Assembly (NCBI GenBank): GCA_017591395.1
Contig: WEDG01001030.1
Coordinates: forward strand, 124,001-188,000
Reading direction: 5' to 3'
DNA: 64,000 nucleotides
Source of the DNA: Schistocephalus solidus
Taxonomy: Eukaryota > Platyhelminthes > Cestoda > Diphyllobothriidea > Diphyllobothriidae
Shown here: piece after piece, positions 47,096 to 60,075 of the stretch
Position numbering within the stretch: position 1 is the stretch's first letter
Layout of the letters: each line of letters starts with the position of its first letter
Program-made: the position numbers and the translations under genes
The notes under the pieces: model-generated
The model's database searches: none
What the model saw: the letters and a program-made list of their open reading frames with translations, nothing else
What the model was told of the DNA's origin: nothing

Positions 47096-48000
47096 TATTT
47101 ACTTTAAAATTACCGGTGGTGGTTACAGTTCTCCCAATGGTAATACGTCTACTCGATAGAGAGGAAGATACGGATTCTTGAATGCAGTCTAGAAGAAGGA
47201 AAGGCTATCGTTGCGACAACGAATTTTATTGGCATAACGATTTGGATTCTTACTTGAATCCCCATCGGAGACAGTAGTAGATAAAGGTTATGGGCGCATA
47301 ATGCAGGCAGTATCTACAGGATCAGATGCCGGGCAACTACCTGCATATTATAATCAAATGCTTCCGCATTATCTGCCGGAGATCGTATTCAGCGCGATTG
47401 TCCTTTGTTTGTTCGTTCGTATGCGAGTGGCTACATGCAGTAATTTTGTAATGTTTTTGATTATTGACCTGCTGATTATTCGGCTGTTTGGCTTGCGATA
47501 CTGTCACTGGGAGTTGTGTTCGCCCGAGGCCTTCTGGCATGATTAACCACTCTCTCCAAGCATAGTCATTGCGCTTGTCAATCAAATGCTCTTTGAAAAA
47601 TCCTTATTCATGCATCTCACTGCACATTCTGGTCTTGTCAAGCTTCAAGTTGTGGTTGGGTGCCATCGAATGAACCTCTACCTGATAGCTGACGTTATTC
47701 TCTGCATTACTGCTGCATGCTCTTTCATACGCGTTGAGATTATTCAATCATGTTCTCTGACCTGCGTCCATCTGTATTATCTCTGACTGGGCCTAATGAG
47801 GGGTTCGAATGAGCCTACAGAAATCTTTCAAAATATAATTTTTATTCCAGCTGTTGCCGTTCCTTCCTTTGAATTTTATTATTGTAGTTAGTGCTGATGA
47901 TGTTGTTAGAAGTATTAGAAGTATTATTTAAGTGATGATCATCGTAGTCATAGTAGTAGCAGTAGTGGCGTTAGTTAACTTTAATTTAGAAATCGGTTTC
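47096..48000. other. No gene recognised; low-complexity tract at 47893-47975
   Basis: Open frames around 47301-47585 on both strands have no recognisable content. From 47893 the sequence becomes an imperfect run of gta/tag/gat trinucleotides (for example tagtagcagtagtggcgtta). Confidence 0.35.
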
Positions 48001-48229
48001 GTACTAGTTTCCTGGCGGAACGGGGTTCATGCGAGCACGCGTCAGAACGGCGCATACTTGTGCACGTTGGTGCCAATCAGAACGCAGCCAATCCGGCCAG
48101 TGCGTTGTTTGGTCGTCCGATGGCCTTAAAAAATTCCCGATACCCAGTTTCACACAACATACAAAAAGCGTTGACACCACATCGTCGCTTAGACTCACAC
48201 TCGCAAAGCACTCTCCGTGGATTTCTGGA

Positions 48230-48338
48230 ATGCCTCCGCCGGCCGCGAAACGGGATTCTGGCCGGTCTCTGGGGCTAGTCCTTGCCGCAGCCCTTGTACT
48301 TCTTTCTTGCGCAACAACCAAAACTCTTGGTAAAACCC
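48230..48338 (+). CDS. Candidate first coding exon of a secreted or membrane protein
   Basis: An ATG at 48230 begins a frame with a basic N-terminus (MPPPAAKRDSGR). A hydrophobic core (LGLVLAAALVLLSCA) follows, then TTKTLGKT, a textbook signal peptide with a plausible cleavage after SCA. The frame reaches a consensus splice donor, c|gtaagt, with GT at 48339-48340, giving an exon of 109 bases (36 codons plus one base, phase 1). The region upstream (48000-48290) is richer in G, C and CpG than its surroundings, as expected near a promoter and 5' exon. No following exon could be identified in the window by eye, and the mature protein is unknown. A chance hydrophobic frame is possible. Confidence 0.4.
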
Positions 48339-48340
48339 GT

Positions 48341-50044
48341 AAGTGTACAGCAGTTCACTAGGGCAGTAACTTACTCTCCAAACTACTGCTCTGTTAGCAT
48401 TATTCCACTATTATTTATTTGCCTCATTCGCATACTCTGACTACGCTGTTATCACATGCTACCTAATTTAGAGCACAACAAGCGTCTCTAATCTGGTCAT
48501 ACATATGCCAGGAAGTTATAAGTGGCCTCCGTGGATTTACTACATAAGAGAAGGACAGCTAGCTTAACAAAATGAAACAGCACGCGTGCAAATTAATCTC
48601 TAAAATTACCTTTAACCCATCCTTACATCTTTTTAAGGGTGATTCGTACGCAGAATACCAAAATATGTTTTGCTCTTCTACAAGCAGCGTTTTAAGGAGC
48701 AGATATTTTGGCTATTTTTCCATTAGTTGCTATTAACTGCCTCACATAGGAGCGAGAAAAAGTAAGGTTAAATAGAGCTTTAAAGCACATCCAATTCAAA
48801 ATCCGTTCGAGGAGGTTGAGCTCAGAGGATCGAACTGGCCAAGAGGTTTCATTGGGTGTTGGGCTCTGGTTTTACATCCCGTGTAGATTGTAGCCGATGC
48901 ACTGTGACATTTTGCATAAGAATATGGTCACAGTCTTTGTCTGCTCAGTATAAATACCCTTCTGGATGATTCCATGCTAGCAATTAATGAATGGATAGCT
49001 TCATACGTACATACGTTTGAATATGTAGGGTTTCTTCATTTTCGATGCATTGTAACCCTACTTCGGTTGCGTCGAGGGTCCTTCAGTCATATTCTCGACG
49101 CCAAGCTCTCACTTATTTTTTTACAATTGAAGGTTATTACTGTCCCTTTCGGTGACTGTAGCTAGTCAAGGTGATCAGGGCCACATGCATATATGAATCA
49201 TTCTGTGTGCATCTGACTTAACAGCCACGCACACCAGATTTAATCACCAACCCACTGGTGTCATAGGCAGCTGCGAATTGCCAACTCACTAGAGAGCCGA
49301 AAGCTCTTTTTCATTCGGTCAAACTTTAGGGTTGCCCACGTACTTGGAGAAAAGGCTGTTTTGCCTAACATTGCACGTTCGTCAACAGAGATATGGTCAG
49401 CTTTTTGCTGTTTCAGACATTTAGTCAATTTGCCTTCTTCCATTTGTCTTTTTCAGCCCTTAATTCCGTTTGAGAGAGGCGTTTCGACTTACAAACCTTT
49501 CTCCATACAAATAAAAAGCCAAAATCTTCCTTAACATGTGATTATCTCAAAACGTAGAACTGCGTATTTCAGTAATCTTCCTCAAGTTAGGATAACACGT
49601 GTTTCATAGAAAGTGTGTTAGTTGAGACAAACATTTACGGAAATAATGCAAACGCCATTTGTGTACAGGTGGTGGCGTGGGTTCACTGCAAAGCTATGTG
49701 TGCACATTTCGACTTCCTGCTTGAAACAATCTGTCGTCGGCGCATGGTTGATCAATGTCGAGCCTAAATGACTTTGATGCAAGCAATTTCATCTAAAAAT
49801 CATCGAGCACATAGATAGGAATTAGATAGATGGCAGACGACAAATGCACTAGATTAATGGTTAGGAGCGCTCAAATTGAAAAGCTACCTGACTTGCGTTG
49901 GAAGCTTGAGTGTGCCATTGCCTGCGGTTAGTATATCACTAGTTAGTGGCGGCCAATACTTCATCAATGACCACTCCGGTGTCACATACCACTGTAAATA
50001 ACGTCTACGTTAATTGATGAAATGCCAAAAAGCACAAAGAGGAC
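48341..50044. other. Would be the first intron if the exon at 48230 is real
   Basis: AT-rich, no recognised exon. A weak tRNA-like patch at about 49850-49930 may be a decayed family B head, but the boxes are poor. Confidence 0.3.
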
Positions 50045-50115
50045 AAAGATGGTCACTTCCAGCTCATTAGCCTTCATCAGCCAACCAAAGTCTGACACTA
50101 TAATCTGATAGCCCG
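50045..50115 (-). repeat. Family B SINE tail fragment
   Basis: The minus strand reads actttggttggctgatgaag, then gctaatgagctggaagtg. This matches the family B tail at 6558-6610 (gtatggctggctgatggtgg, ctaataagccag). The tRNA-like head is not recognisable. The 114-codon minus-strand frame at 49982-50326 runs through this fragment. Confidence 0.45.
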
Positions 50116-53100
50116 GAACACCAAACAGGATTCTTTGTTCATTAAACTTGGCAGTTAAAGTTCTACTTGTACACCTCAAGACAAATAACCCTTCAATGAC
50201 TGCAACGCTCATGTATGAGTTGGGTTTGGGATCGAGTGCCGGGAAATGAAAACTAGGTTTGAGCGTGACTTCATGATACTTAACAGATTCTACTGTCATA
50301 AGTTTTTTTTCTTTATTGCTGGGCATTATGACACTCTAGACTGAACTCAAAGGCACAATGGGAAGAATATTTTCCGTATTTCGAACTAGATTGTTCAACG
50401 ACGCTTCTGTGTTAAAATATGTATGAAAACTAACCAATTTCCTATTTATGATGTTAGTGATTATTGGCTTGTTTTCGATGATTTCGATATGCGTTTTGAG
50501 GCTCGAATATTTATTGCTCGTAAGAAATTTGACCATAGAGTAACGTTCGATCAAAAAACTGGCCTGATTCTTTCTTTATTGAGCCAGTTGGAGACAAATA
50601 TGTGGAATATTATCATAATTTAAAATGTTTTTCAGAGGCTCTCTTCTACTCTAAAGGATTAACAAGGTTTACGTTAAACGGCACAAGCGCTATCGTTTTT
50701 CAACCGCAAACGACAAAGTTCAACTTAAGCAATCGAAGAAAATGTTTTCCTAACTCCTTGTTGAAACGGATTGTTCACCAGGAATCCGCGAAATATGTTT
50801 ATATCACTTAAAGCACATCAGTGTCTTTCTGTCAACTATCCATTTACAAATACTCCGATACAAACCTGGCGCACAGAAAGGTACGAAATTAAAAGCATTT
50901 GCAAATGGCATCCCCAAAGTTGACCTAATTTTAAGCTGGAGTGCGCACGTTCCTTTGTGTCCGTCGGGTTCCATGCTGTATGACTGATGGACACTCCTGC
51001 CAGTTGACTTTGAATAAGGCTCCTTTTATCCAAAGGGACGAGAGGCTGTAACTTAACCATGAGCGTAGGCCGAATTATCCATCAGCTCAGTGTTAACATC
51101 TTCGATAGTCGCGGATGATCTTAAGAGTATGACGAGATACCAACCATAGAATACAGAACTGGCCATTTAATTGGCTATTTTCCTTAGTAGAACGCCTCAA
51201 CTGTGGCCGCTGATTTCATGAGGCCTCTGTTAAACTTCGTATGTCTGACAGCCACCGGAGCGGAACTACCTTCAGTTGAAGCACTACAAGATACTCTCAG
51301 CTGCCAATAACGAAGATGGGCTCACAATAGACATTTAGTTATGAGTACGGTAACACTTGTCTGTTCGTTAGGCACATACCGTATTGACTGAATTCCATTA
51401 GAAAAAAAATAGATATCAGATTTTGATACATTTGGATCGAAAAAGGACCGAGATGACGTCTCAGCGCTAACTAGATCAAAGCATAAAAACCCAATTGAAA
51501 TAATTCAGGCAAGATGTTGGCGCACAAATGGGTATATTTGCAGGCGTCGGTATTTATTGCACGACAGAAAAATTGTCATGTGCTACAGCTATTCATGAGC
51601 ATCAAACTTCACAGGACACTCGTGAGATCATTCGTGTAATTTACTGCCTATAAGCTTTTATTGAAGCCGCTTTAAAAGTGCACGCCATTATTACAAACAC
51701 TGCGTTTTCTCTGAGAATCAAAGGGCATCTTCGGAACTGCATAAGACAGTTAATGAATTTTCATAAACAAGTATACAACATGAAGTTTGGAACCTTACAT
51801 AAAACATTGGTTGCACTTTAAACCAAGCAGGAAGTTTAAACACAAACACACCTATGCAAACTGCAAATTTCCACAGCGACCCATCTTTTCTTACGGTGCT
51901 CCTAACGTCTCTCAGTAACATTTTTAACTATGAACGATTCTATGTTTGCACCTCCGCTAAAAAGATAAAAATATAAGTATCCAAAACATTTAAAGCATAG
52001 GGAGCCGCCAAACACAGATACTAATTAAAGCCCAGACAGATTTGCGCCGACATTTATTATATTTCAGAAAGCACATGCAAGAGGCTGAAGGACCCACAGG
52101 TAAGTCACACTCATCGCAACAGTGTCGTACGCAAAATGCGAGTTGGACAAATTCATGCTGATGTATAGGTTAAACACTTTAACGGGCAAAAACTTACTAC
52201 ATAGTAAGCGCATCAAAGCGATAAAAAGTAATGTCCTAAAGGGTTCCTTTCTATGTTTTGGTATATAGCGTACTGGTAAACTTTAAAGTGTGTACATCAT
52301 ACTCCTGAAATAGTTTAAAAAGTTTAACCTACAACTGCTATTCTCCGTTTGAGCGGCTTATTTTCAAATATGTTTAAAACGATCGCTAGCATTCTCAACC
52401 GCCAAACAGTCTTAGTGGTACTAAAATGCCTAACCCATCTTAACAAGCAGGGCTGTAGTTTTTTTCAATTTGTTGGTTTAAGTTACCATCTTTGAATAAA
52501 AAAAGCAAAGTTGAAAGGTAATCAGGAGTTTTAAATTATAAAGCCAATAACAGAAAGTAAATGCTTTAACAATTGTGCGTGAACGATTCACTTTCACTGA
52601 GGGGGGTTCACGCTGTGGGTTTAGAGAGTGGTATAGGAACCATTGGAAGCAACCTTTTGAAAAAGGCTGCCGGCATCTGCAAAGGACATCAAAACGCACT
52701 GATTGCCCCTAGAATTATAAATTCCACTGATCCCCGAAGTGATGGATGAAGTCTTAATTTTCTTAACCTTTCTGAAACTGGCAACCTAATGGCCAGTCAT
52801 CAGTGAACGTATAACTTGAACGTATAATCTTGGAAGCTTTGAAGCCAGAGCCGCATTACGATCAGAATTCTGTCGAAGGGACGCCATTTTACAAAGGGCT
52901 TCTTCGGAATGTGGGCTATCATTGTTCCATGCACAGTACTCGTTGGTTCCAACGTTAGAGTTGATATTCGTCCTGTTCGATGGAAAAAGAAATATATCAG
53001 CCCTTCTGGGTTTTCGAACCAAATTACTCCTGACATCTGAGTCTTTGCTGGCTACTAAGGGAATCTGCAAGGACATGAACGTCGAATAGTCTAGGTTGGT

Positions 53101-55249
53101 GCCTACTTAGCGCAAGTGATTGCAAGTAGTCCCGGAGTGTTTAATCTATGAGCCTCTGTGATTTAGGTCTATCCGCTTCCAGGAGCCTAAAGTGCAAAAC
53201 ATTCATAGCAACATCCCATAGGTTTACTTTTATGACGAGACCATCGAAGAAAGATAGAAAAATGATAAAGCAACGCGAAATCTCTAAGTCTCCATGGGCT
53301 CAGTTGAGCTGCCCTAAATATAGGGAAAACCCTTACATGCATTGCACTCGCAAGATACTGGAAATGGTGAAATGCGTTTTTTGTTCTAAGCATTACTTAA
53401 GTGTTGTTTTCATACTAGTTGTCTTGCAGCCTAATCCCAAGATATTCGTATGCAGAAAGCATACCCTGTATAAATATTCATTTAAGTAGTATTCAATTTC
53501 CCATTGCTTTTCAATGTCCTTATAAATTTCAAATATATTTTGTCAAAAACATGCACAAGCAGAATCTTTCTTGTACTTGGTTGGTAGAAAATGATGTCTT
53601 CTTCGAAATTTTAACTTGAAGAGAGGGTATACATCGGTTTTTAAAAAGTTTCTAAATTGATGAAAACATTAAAATCCTACCGGCAGTTACCTTTCAAGTT
53701 AACGTTTCGAAACTACATGCTGTATTAATGCTGCGTAAGGAAATTTTCGAACATTCCTCTACACTAATAAGAAGAGGCTACAAAGGGCTCCTAGAAAGTT
53801 CAATGGATTTGGCTTATGTTGTATACTTTATAGTTAACATTGATACGTTGACGGATACGATGTCTTGTGAATTAAAATTTAAAGTTCTTAAAAATCTCAT
53901 AATTTCAAACTATCCTTTGTTTAATTATAAGATTTGAAAAAGATATAATTTTACACCAAAACAGTATAAAAAAAGAATATTTCATGCATTTTTCCTTTGA
54001 AATATATCAAAATTTATAAGGGCATCGAAAATTGAAAACACACTCAATATGTAGCCAGTTTTTACAGGTATACTTTTCGCAGCGGTCCGAAAGAAGCATG
54101 TTCATAAACCATCGTCCTACCTAGACTGAAGATACTCACTATGTCAACACATCCGAGAATTGTTGTTCATATTTAATGAGACAGGAAATATACTGTAGGT
54201 GATCACTGACCACTCCATAAATACAAATTGCCTGCATTATCAATTGCAGTTATTCCATTTTATGAAAGAAAAATATTATCGTCAAACAGAGTGCTTTTAG
54301 TTGTCAGTGTGTGGTTTTATCTAACATTTACGTTTGACGTTGCTTACAGTGAACGAACCTTTTTTAAATTTGCAATAGTTGGCCGCTTAATAAGTGAGCT
54401 TAAACACACAGCATTAGCTTCAAAATGTCTTTTTTTCATTAGCTTAATTTTGCCGTTTCTGAAACGGAAGCAAAGCTCCTAATTCACCATCGGTCTTTTA
54501 GAGAATGCATCGTTTAATAAGCGCTTTACGCAGTAAATCTCACATACTTGCTGTAAACTGCGTAGAGCAAAACTGGATAATGGAAGATTCCTTGACGATG
54601 AAGATTTGTTTTCGTAAACTTCGAGCTGTCAGGTATTTCAGGCCGCTCTCAGAGAGAGTTTCGTGAGAAAAAAGATAATTTCTTCCACATTTGATCCTAA
54701 AGTTTATAGAAATTTACTAATTAAACAACTGTATCGATTTAAACTATCCTTAACCCTCTGAAATATTTATTTAAACTCTTTTACGGGAGATTCCACTAAA
54801 GACTGACTTGAATTCACATGGGGTGACGTATCACTAGGATTTTGCGAACCGATTTTTTATCTTTCGCTCCTTTTTAGTGTTTTTTTCTGCCAAAGAAGAT
54901 CAGGACTTAGAAACTGTAGAATAATGCTAAAGTTGTTATGAAAATGAAATATATTCATCTACATATATGAACCTATGAACAGATCCAGATAAGTCATAAC
55001 TCCAATATCATTAGTATTCTGATAAAAACGGACATCTCATGTAAAGTTAAAAGGCTGGTTTTCCCTAACGCGCGCCACCATGCTCTCATGGAACCTTCTA
55101 ACTACACGAGTTAATCGTTCTGGACGTCTGAACTTCGCCCCCAGTCATAATGGCTCACTGTTCCAAGGCTTTTGATAACCTAAAGAGGCCACTCTATTAG
55201 CTGGTACGCAGTTGTTGACGTTGTGATTTACAAATCTAGCATTCGCTGA
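50116..55249. other. Gene-free, AT-rich stretch
   Basis: Open frames up to about 113 codons (53148-53489, plus; 52786-53076, minus) have no recognisable content and no matching splice structure. No repeats of note were seen. Confidence 0.35.
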
Positions 55250-55845
55250 TCATTGTTACTGCATCGTATACCACTCTTTCGCAAGGGTTTCCTCTCTCAG
55301 CTGGGAATTCCTGTCATTGAGAAGATCCCTGAAATGTATTTTGCTTGCTGTGACGATGGAGGGAGTCTGTGGTGGTTGTCACAGATCGGACAGTCTCTTT
55401 TACATAAAGAGGCATAATGAGGATGTCCACGAGGCTTCGTAGCACTGATAGATGTCCCTGCAATCGCTGAAACTAGGCAACCAGTCAGCTTGGAATTTGA
55501 CAGCCACCGTGTCCGAAGACTTTGCTTGGACGTTAATGTGCACCCGCAATTTTCTGACGGACCTCCGTTCCACCTTCCTGATCGTCTTCCGTATTAAGGG
55601 CAGACGACAAGGGCTCATCTTGTTTTCCAATTGAGACAGTCTGCAGCTTGCATATCGGTGATGTAGAACGCCACTGACGTGCCCTGTTCAAAACTTCAGA
55701 ATCCACAGCTTCTCTGGCAACAAGATTGTATTGTCTAAGTTGAGTTATGGCCGAGGGCCGTTTTTTGTGGGCCGAAAAGTAGTTTGTCCTGGGCTTTCTC
55801 AGCCAAGCATTTCGCATCTCCTTCAGTTTGTGCTGCTGCCACAAT
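55250..55845 (-). pseudogene. Non-LTR reverse transcriptase remnant, internal part
   Basis: On the minus strand, pieces in several frames follow the order of the same retrotransposon family as at 20486-22122, but further upstream in the protein. QQHKLKEMRNAWL (about 55800-55840) resembles the family's QQRLREMQDAW. TILLPEKLWILK follows near 55700. Near 55390-55440 comes a LYVKETVR stretch resembling the LYKRKGNR box, and then CDNHH at about 55370, where the family has CDNHRGISLL. Stops and frameshifts abound. The match rests on remembered family sequence, so it is less certain than the zinc-finger copy. Confidence 0.55.
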
Positions 55846-57240
55846 TCAGGTCTGTTTGCGCCAGCTCTCTTTATTCAATAACTTTTTACATTGCCCGCTT
55901 GAATTGATAAATTTGAAATTCTTGTATAGCTGTCGTGGAGAAAATGACGTAAAGGTGAGCTTGGGAACACTCTTCGTTACAATACAGAAGAAGAGTTTTG
56001 CGTGGAACTTGTTAGAAGAGAGGAGAAAGCCAATGAAAAAAAAAAACTTATCCCTCAGCTCCCAAAAATAGTAAGCCATGACCGCTTGGAAACGGCAAAT
56101 CTCAGCTAGGAGGATTGATAATGAGCAAGGAAAATCAGAGTGCAACAGGAGCAATGGGAAAGAACAGGGACCATTTTTTTTCTAGTTCGGTCTCTACTCA
56201 CCAGTATCACTGATGGCATCACAAATTTCGCAACTGGCTGTCAAATTGCTACGGAATATTGCTTCCAACTGCCAAAGATCTCAGTGTACTTTACGAAAGA
56301 AAGTATCTTAGAAAGTTAAGTTCTTTGCTCTACTAAGTTCTGATAGTAAAATGAGAACTGGAGATCAACAGTTAGAAATAAAAACCTACCGTGTGCCCTG
56401 TCCATATCTGAGCCATGACTAGATGATGATTGCACATGTTATTTCACTTCTTTGGGAAATGGTCTGCGTTCTTGGTTGGATTTGACCCTACGACAGCGAG
56501 GAGACGGCTTTTGTAGTTTCACCTTTTTAATCACCTGAGTTACGATTCCTCAGGACGCAAATCATCCGAAAAGGGGTCATGTAAACTGGTCATTTTACGG
56601 GTAAATGATATTTTATGTTTATGGAGTCCAGACAGTCGTCCGGTAACTAAAAAACAGGCTATGTTGAGCTTTTTCGGAAAAAATACCTTCAAACTTCTTT
56701 ATGCCCTGCTGAAATTTCGATACTCGATTCTGCTGAAATGCTGATTGTTTATCAGTAGGTCATATAAATATACAAAACTGAATGTTACAGGGGGGATAAA
56801 CGTCGTCTTTTATGACAAAAGTAATGTAATCCTGGCTGCAGCCCAAAAACTATGCTCAATGCGGAAACTGTCGATCAAAGAACACACCTTGGTTCATTTG
56901 CCTGAAAGCAAAACCCACTTGTTTCCCACCTGCGTCGTTCCCTGGGTATTTTTTCACACGCGGTGGATGGAATATCATTTGAATTTTGTACGAGCGTAGT
57001 TCCGCATAGTTAATTAGTCACTTATGACGTAACTGCAGAGCCGCTTCGCAGTTCCTCGCCCTCCCCCGACCCCTCTGATCCACCCCCGCTCCACTGGAGG
57101 ATGGTGTAGCAGAGGACTGGTTCGAAAGGATAATTGCTCTGAAGGATGCACGAGTGATACCAAACTGTCTAGGCCTCGCCTCACCCATGCATACAGGCCG
57201 ATTTAGTGTTTAAATCTTGGGCTTTATCTGTCTGTGTGTA
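55846..57240. other. No gene recognised
   Basis: Short frames only. The part at about 57030-57180 is C-rich and may belong to an unidentified repeat. Confidence 0.3.
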
Positions 57241-57245
57241 TGTTA

Positions 57246-57277
57246 GTGCGTGCGTGCGTGCGTGCGTGCGTGCGTAC
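57246..57277. repeat. (GTGC)n microsatellite
   Basis: A run of gtgc/gcgt tetranucleotides, about seven units, ending in gtacgag. Confidence 0.9.
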
Positions 57278-57927
57278 GAGTGGTGCGTAGGGCGCTTCCT
57301 TTGATTCAATCCACCGCTTTCCACATGCAAATGTTCACTCTCACTGCCCTTTATTTGTTGCTGTGTGCCAAATAAATTGCCCGAGTCAAATGTCAGTGCC
57401 AAAGGGAATCACAGGATATGCAAAGTTACTCACTTTGTAAACCCAGACGACAACTGACAACGCAGGGGTATCATTTTCTGGACATGGATGTTTTGTTTGT
57501 AAACGACGCGTTCATCTAGTAGACTCAGTTGAAGTACTTTCTTACTATCGTCCACTTTCAGTTTAGTTCGATTTACGTCTAAGAAATTAGTCGGGAAAAA
57601 GGCAAAATTAAAATGTGCACGCATTCTTTGCTTGTCTATTTTTCTCGTTGAAGTACCAGAGTGTTGGCCTGAGGAAATGTAGTTTGCATTAAAAAGCATA
57701 ATTTTTTTCGTGAGAAACTTCGCGATCATGGTGGGGTTCAGATATACGACAAAAAGAACATGAAATGAGGGCAGCTAATGTTTAAACTACATATGTCAGG
57801 AGGCCCAATGGGCAGCCGTGATTTTCTCACCCAACCTGCTACAACGTAAGAAATCCGCCAATTGTGATAGAGTTAGCCAACAGCACAGACAGGATTTCTT
57901 AGGTAGTAAATGCAGAATCAATCTCAG

Positions 57928-58010
57928 GGCCTCATAGCTCAAGTGATTGGTGCGTTGACTGTAATTAAGTCTCAATATTGCTGTCGTGTGTTCGAAGCTC
58001 ACCTAAACAC
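57928..58010 (+). repeat. Family A tRNA-like head, diverged copy
   Basis: ggcctcatagctcaagtgat, then gttgactgtaattaagtc and the B-box-like gtgtgttcgaagctcac follow the layout of the family A head at 27202. The body is only weakly recognisable afterwards (cacagatgtttgatactta). This is a decayed SINE-like copy rather than a tRNA gene, since the acceptor ends do not pair well. Confidence 0.6.
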
Positions 58011-58771
58011 ACAGATGTTTGATACTTAGGTTACATTAATCATTTAAATATTCAAAAGAATGCCTATTAAGGTGGTATATAATCGAATATTGAACCTCAT
58101 CGTGAATTTTGAGCATTTGGCTGAAGGTACAACATTTTGACAGTCACAACAGATATGATAACTATCCTGCCTGGAAAGCAACTTAAACTGCGTATATTGA
58201 CGCGAATGATTTTCACTTGCATGGGTTAAATGTAGATTTGTACCAACTAAGAATTACAGGTTCAATGATATAAACGTTAGTACGCATGAAACTGAAGTTT
58301 GCATTTCAACTAGGACACTTGGTAGCAACTGTCTTCCTTCATAAACTTTTAATCTGTCAAAATTATTCAATCAGAATAAAATAAAATAATATATTATTCG
58401 TTTTAATGTTCCGTGCTGTCTGAAAATTTCGTAATATTTGAGTGTTGTGGAATGAAAACTCGAATAAACTGAGAACCAGGCTTACCAGAAAAATGTTTTG
58501 CGTAACAGAACTGCGAATATCATTTACGAAATTCGTTTTCGAGTAGATGTGCAGCATTCGCTAAAACGTTCCCTTGTGGGGTGCATGAAAGTGCTGTAAA
58601 CTGCTTAATTCTTACGTTTAGCAGTTGAATTAAAATTAAAATTTGGTTCAAGGTCAAGCATGATTTGCGTGCTATACTATCATCTTCCCAGATATTATGA
58701 ATGTACAAGTAAACTGTAACAAGCGCTGGCATGTCTCAGAGTTATTCATTGATGACGAGACGGCAAGACAA

Positions 58772-58945
58772 CGAGCCCGTGCCTCAATTGTTAGAGAACA
58801 GGACTTCTGATCAGCACGTCACGTGTTCTAGCCAGGTGTGGGGCATCACCTGGGTTGAACTTAACTGGCTGATGAATGGTAAATAATTCAGCAATGCCCA
58901 TTCCAGTCTCTCTAGTTTTGTCGGCATTGGTAATCAGGTCTAAGC
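58772..58945 (+). repeat. Family B tRNA-derived SINE, plus strand
   Basis: The head cgagcccgtgcctcaattgt, then ggacttctgatcagcacgtc and a decayed B box (acgtgttctagccaggtg). The tail ttaactggctgatgaatggt follows and ends near ccattccagtctctctagtt. Confidence 0.75.
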
Positions 58946-59054
58946 GTGTCTGACCCAAGGGCTAAATAATAAATGGCTCAATAAATGAACTATTTCTTTG
59001 TACGCCGTTGATTATAGCGGCAAGAAAGGCTGTAGAGGCATGCAGCTTTTCACA

Positions 59055-59071
59055 GAGAGAGAGAGAGAGAC
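59055..59071. repeat. (GA)n microsatellite
   Basis: An uninterrupted run of about eight ga units. Confidence 0.9.
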
Positions 59072-59959
59072 AATGTAATCTACAAACGGTAGCGTGCCGA
59101 AGCACGGAAGCTCTCAGTCCCATGTCAGCATGCTTTCGCAACCATGGCTGGTAGACAGGGGGCATCAACTACAATTAGCCCAACAGTCTGAACGGCGGTG
59201 TGAAAAATTCCAGTTATTCCTGGTTATAAATTAATCTCAACAGGTTTCATGGGCCGGAAGACTGTGCTTTTCTCCTGCTTCGCAGTCCAGCATTAAAAAA
59301 GCGTCATCAAACTTAACCGCCCTTGTGCCATTTAATTTCCCCTACGTATATTCTGAGAGGTGGGCGAAATCAGATATTGGATAATCACTTAATTTATTTG
59401 CATTAAGCGTGTAAAACTTAGCAACACCTGTTCTCGCCTGCATATCAATAATACTAATCGGTACAACAACTCGGTAGTCTATTGGAAATCATCAGGCCTT
59501 ACGAAAGCTCTAGCATGATATCATTTCCTCCAATGGTTGCAGCAAACTTTGCGTGCAGGATCACTTAACAGCATTGCCTTTAGCAATTTAACCTAAACGT
59601 TTTCTCTGTTTTTTAAAACATGCTTAATAAAGGGTGCATTCAGTGGACTATGTACCGTTTATTTTGTGGACTAAAACTTCCTTTTCTTTCTTTTACTTCC
59701 TAACTTTAAGTTTACTGGAATCGTCATCCCACTTTTACCGCATTTTGAGGCTGTCTTGCTTGTGGTAGTCTGGTAGAGCAATTAATTACATGACAATGTG
59801 GAATAGATACCAATCACGGCAAGGGAAGCCGAGATATCTACGGCTATTTAACTTGTCAATGTGAATAAATCATATTAAAACCCTAGTTTTTAAAGCATTT
59901 TTTCTGTTCCACTACTGATAGCTTTGACCCTGCCTGCTCCAGCTTAAAACTTTACTCAT

Positions 59960-60075
59960 TACTCATTAGCTGGAATCAGCAAGTGATACCCAACATCAGG
60001 TGTTGTGGCACCCGAGGCTCGCGAGCTGTTGGTTAGAAGTCTAACGCTCTAACCTACTGCGCCACGAGCTCGTTC
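59960..60075 (-). repeat. Family B tRNA-derived SINE, minus strand
   Basis: The minus strand begins cgagctcgtggcgcagtagg, then ttagagcgttagacttctaa, a partial B-box region (cgcgagcctcgggtgccac) and the tail ttgggtatcacttgctgatt and ccagctaatgag. A short deletion removes part of the B box. Confidence 0.8.

Noticed and set aside
49850..49930. tRNA-like patch
   Set aside because: A and B boxes are too poor to support either a tRNA or a definite SINE head.
49982..50326. Open frame of 114 codons, minus strand
   Set aside because: Its middle is a family B SINE tail and no family resemblance was seen.
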